DNA from: Plantago major
Taxonomy: Eukaryota > Streptophyta > Magnoliopsida > Lamiales > Plantaginaceae
NCBI GenBank assembly: GCA_026545765.1
Contig: CM048842.1
Coordinates: forward strand, 45,765,431 to 45,829,430
Length of the DNA stretch: 64,000 nt
Direction: 5' to 3'
Shown here: positions 62,760 through 64,000 of the stretch, one piece after another
Layout: every line of letters starts with the position of its first letter
How positions within the stretch are numbered: the first letter of the stretch is position 1
Notes under the pieces: model-generated
Databases searched by the model: none
What the model was told of the DNA's origin: nothing
What the model saw: the letters and a program-made list of their open reading frames with translations, nothing else
Made by a program: the position numbers and the translations under genes

Positions 62760-63706
62760 TCATTTATTAGAACCTTTCTGAGATCCAGTAACCTTTTTCA
62801 TCATGTTTGTATACTCATATTTGTAGAGTAGGTTACTATTGGCTATGTCAGCCTTCTCTCTGAGCTCAATGCCAAGCTTTTCCAGCAAGTAGCATATATT
62901 TAGACCATAGCTTACTGTGGTCTTTGGCTCAGCAAGTCCCTTAGCGATTTTAAGCTCAAAGCCTGGAATCTTCTTCACAAACTTCATAAAGGCGTACTTT
63001 CTCCAATTGAAAGGGTTTTCCAGCCTTTTGTCTTGTTATTGCAACAAGAACATCATCATCCAAATGTTTCGCTTATCCGTCAGACCTCCTCAGACCATCA
63101 AAGCATCCGTGAAGAATGCAAGCCAATACATCCCAATGAACCAAAGATGTTTGGTTACGATGTCAAGCTTGAAATCAAGGTGTATCCGGTTTTCAAGATC
63201 ACACACATCATCAGACAAATTGCTTTTACACCTTCAAGATCATCATCCTTGGTGTCTATTTCAAAATCCTTTCCAAGATTTTGAAGATCAAACAACTCAC
63301 AGAAAGTTGTTAAGTCCAAAAGGATTTCCTTTCCTTCGACCTTTGTTTTTATGGACACTATTGCAGTGCCTTCAGAAACACATGATATAATCCTGGAGTT
63401 ATTGTAGAATTCTAACACATCTAGTGAAGAAATTCTACTGGGAAGAGCTGATAGAAAACCCTTGATTTTTGCCTTTTCAAGCATGTCAAGTATCAACTTT
63501 CTATCGGCTTGATTTTCAACAGTAGCTGTGAGGTATTCCTTAATCATGGCACCACCCCAAATCATTCTATGATTTGAAGTCCAATGATCGGGATTGAAGT
63601 CTCCTACCAATCGATTGTTTACAACTACCAATTTCGGTGCTTGCTTTTCAGCAGTACCAGTGGTAGTATTTTGGGAAATCTGGGTAGAAGCATGTTTTGG
63701 AGCCAT
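62760..63706 (-). pseudogene. Sirevirus C accessory protein, N-terminal domain
   Basis: ATG at 63,706 (MAPKHASTQ) in the conserved TATATAAAGAGATGG context. The domain shows LVVVNNRLVGDFNPDHW, RMIWGGAMIKEYLTATV, SLDVLEFYNNSRIISCV, VEGKEILLDLTTFCELFDL and, further on, FELKIAKGLAEPKTTVSYGLNICYLLEKLGIELREK. Close to B, about half identical to A. Function unknown. Broken. Confidence 0.72.
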
Positions 63707-64000
63707 CTCTTTATATAGCGTGAGTTTTTCGAAGGTCTGAAAGAGATTAAGGTGAAAGATTAGTGATTCTTTGCAGAAAAACTAATTTGGGAGCAGAGAT
63801 TTGCAGAAAAATAGAAGATAGATATTTGCTATTCTTGTGCAAGTCTGAATGTTGGATTAGGCGAAAGTGAATTCTTTTGCCAAAATCCTATATATATATA
63901 TATAGCAATGTAATCTCAACAGTCACATACATACAAATTAATTTTGTGTCTAGTTATCTGTGTATTGCAGACAGGCGTGGGTAAAAGCTTGTTCGGTATT
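63707..64000 (-). promoter_or_regulatory. Promoter-like spacer before accessory ORF (C), partial
   Basis: TATA tract at 63,889-63,904, 183 bp upstream of the accessory ATG on the minus strand, in the same setting as in B, A and E. The upstream palindrome would lie at the window edge. Confidence 0.55.

Larger units (their letters stand above)
56093..64000 (-). mobile_element. Sirevirus C (Ty1/copia), subfamily II, 3' part
   Basis: From the left end: 3' LTR, polypurine tract, accessory gene read right to left, and the start of the promoter-like spacer. Gag, pol and the 5' LTR would lie beyond the window. The accessory protein and the LTR AGATATC motifs group it with B. Its LTR starts 5 bp (AAAAG) after the 5' LTR of A ends. 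Broken. Confidence 0.85.

Overview
The window is plant nuclear DNA built almost entirely from transposable elements. I see no host single-copy gene, tRNA, rRNA or CRISPR array. Ty1/copia elements of the Sirevirus (SIRE/Maximus) type, a CACTA transposon and an endogenous caulimovirid together indicate a flowering plant, most likely a eudicot. The species cannot be told from this sequence.

Layout. Positions 1-6,677 hold an endogenous pararetrovirus (Caulimoviridae): a short inverted piece (1-652) faces a longer copy (773-6,677) with the order movement protein, coat protein, protease, reverse transcriptase, RNase H. It abuts the accessory ORF of a minus-strand Sirevirus, E (6,678-12,973). The rest is a nest. 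Element A (minus, 12,974-56,087, about 15.4 kb net) has its 3' LTR inside the gag of E. A is split by element B (minus, 20,427-48,102, about 16.2 kb net, target duplication GAATA). The 3' LTR of B is split by a plus-strand Sirevirus, P (21,090-32,573, target duplication AGTTT). The accessory ORF of P is split by a non-autonomous CACTA element (29,256-30,312, target duplication ATG). A fifth Sirevirus, C (minus, from 56,093), runs off the right end. By-eye LTR divergence falls in nesting order: about 2-3 % for A, 1-2 % for B, and 5 differences in 838 bp for P.

The four minus-strand Sireviruses share one unusual plan: 5' LTR, initiator-Met tRNA primer site, gag with a coiled coil, pol, a promoter-like spacer, a long accessory gene, polypurine tract, 3' LTR. 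The accessory gene starts 183-201 bp after a conserved TATA-type box. It has a conserved N-terminal domain, a middle ladder of short exon-like blocks separated by 76-90 bp intron-like segments, a coiled-coil stretch, and a conserved C-terminal domain. Two subfamilies exist: I (A and E) and II (B and C). Their pol proteins are about 90 % alike, while their accessory proteins are only about half alike.

Two further structural signals stand out. The transcribed part of every LTR carries tandem 45-65 bp units whose two nested stems change in a compensating way from copy to copy. A tandem array of small hairpins follows pol in element B. The accessory gene, its own promoter module, the structured LTR repeats and the subfamily-specific dispersed motifs together are the best candidate here for an undescribed system. 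All LTR elements and the caulimovirid are treated as fossils; each carries several breaks.
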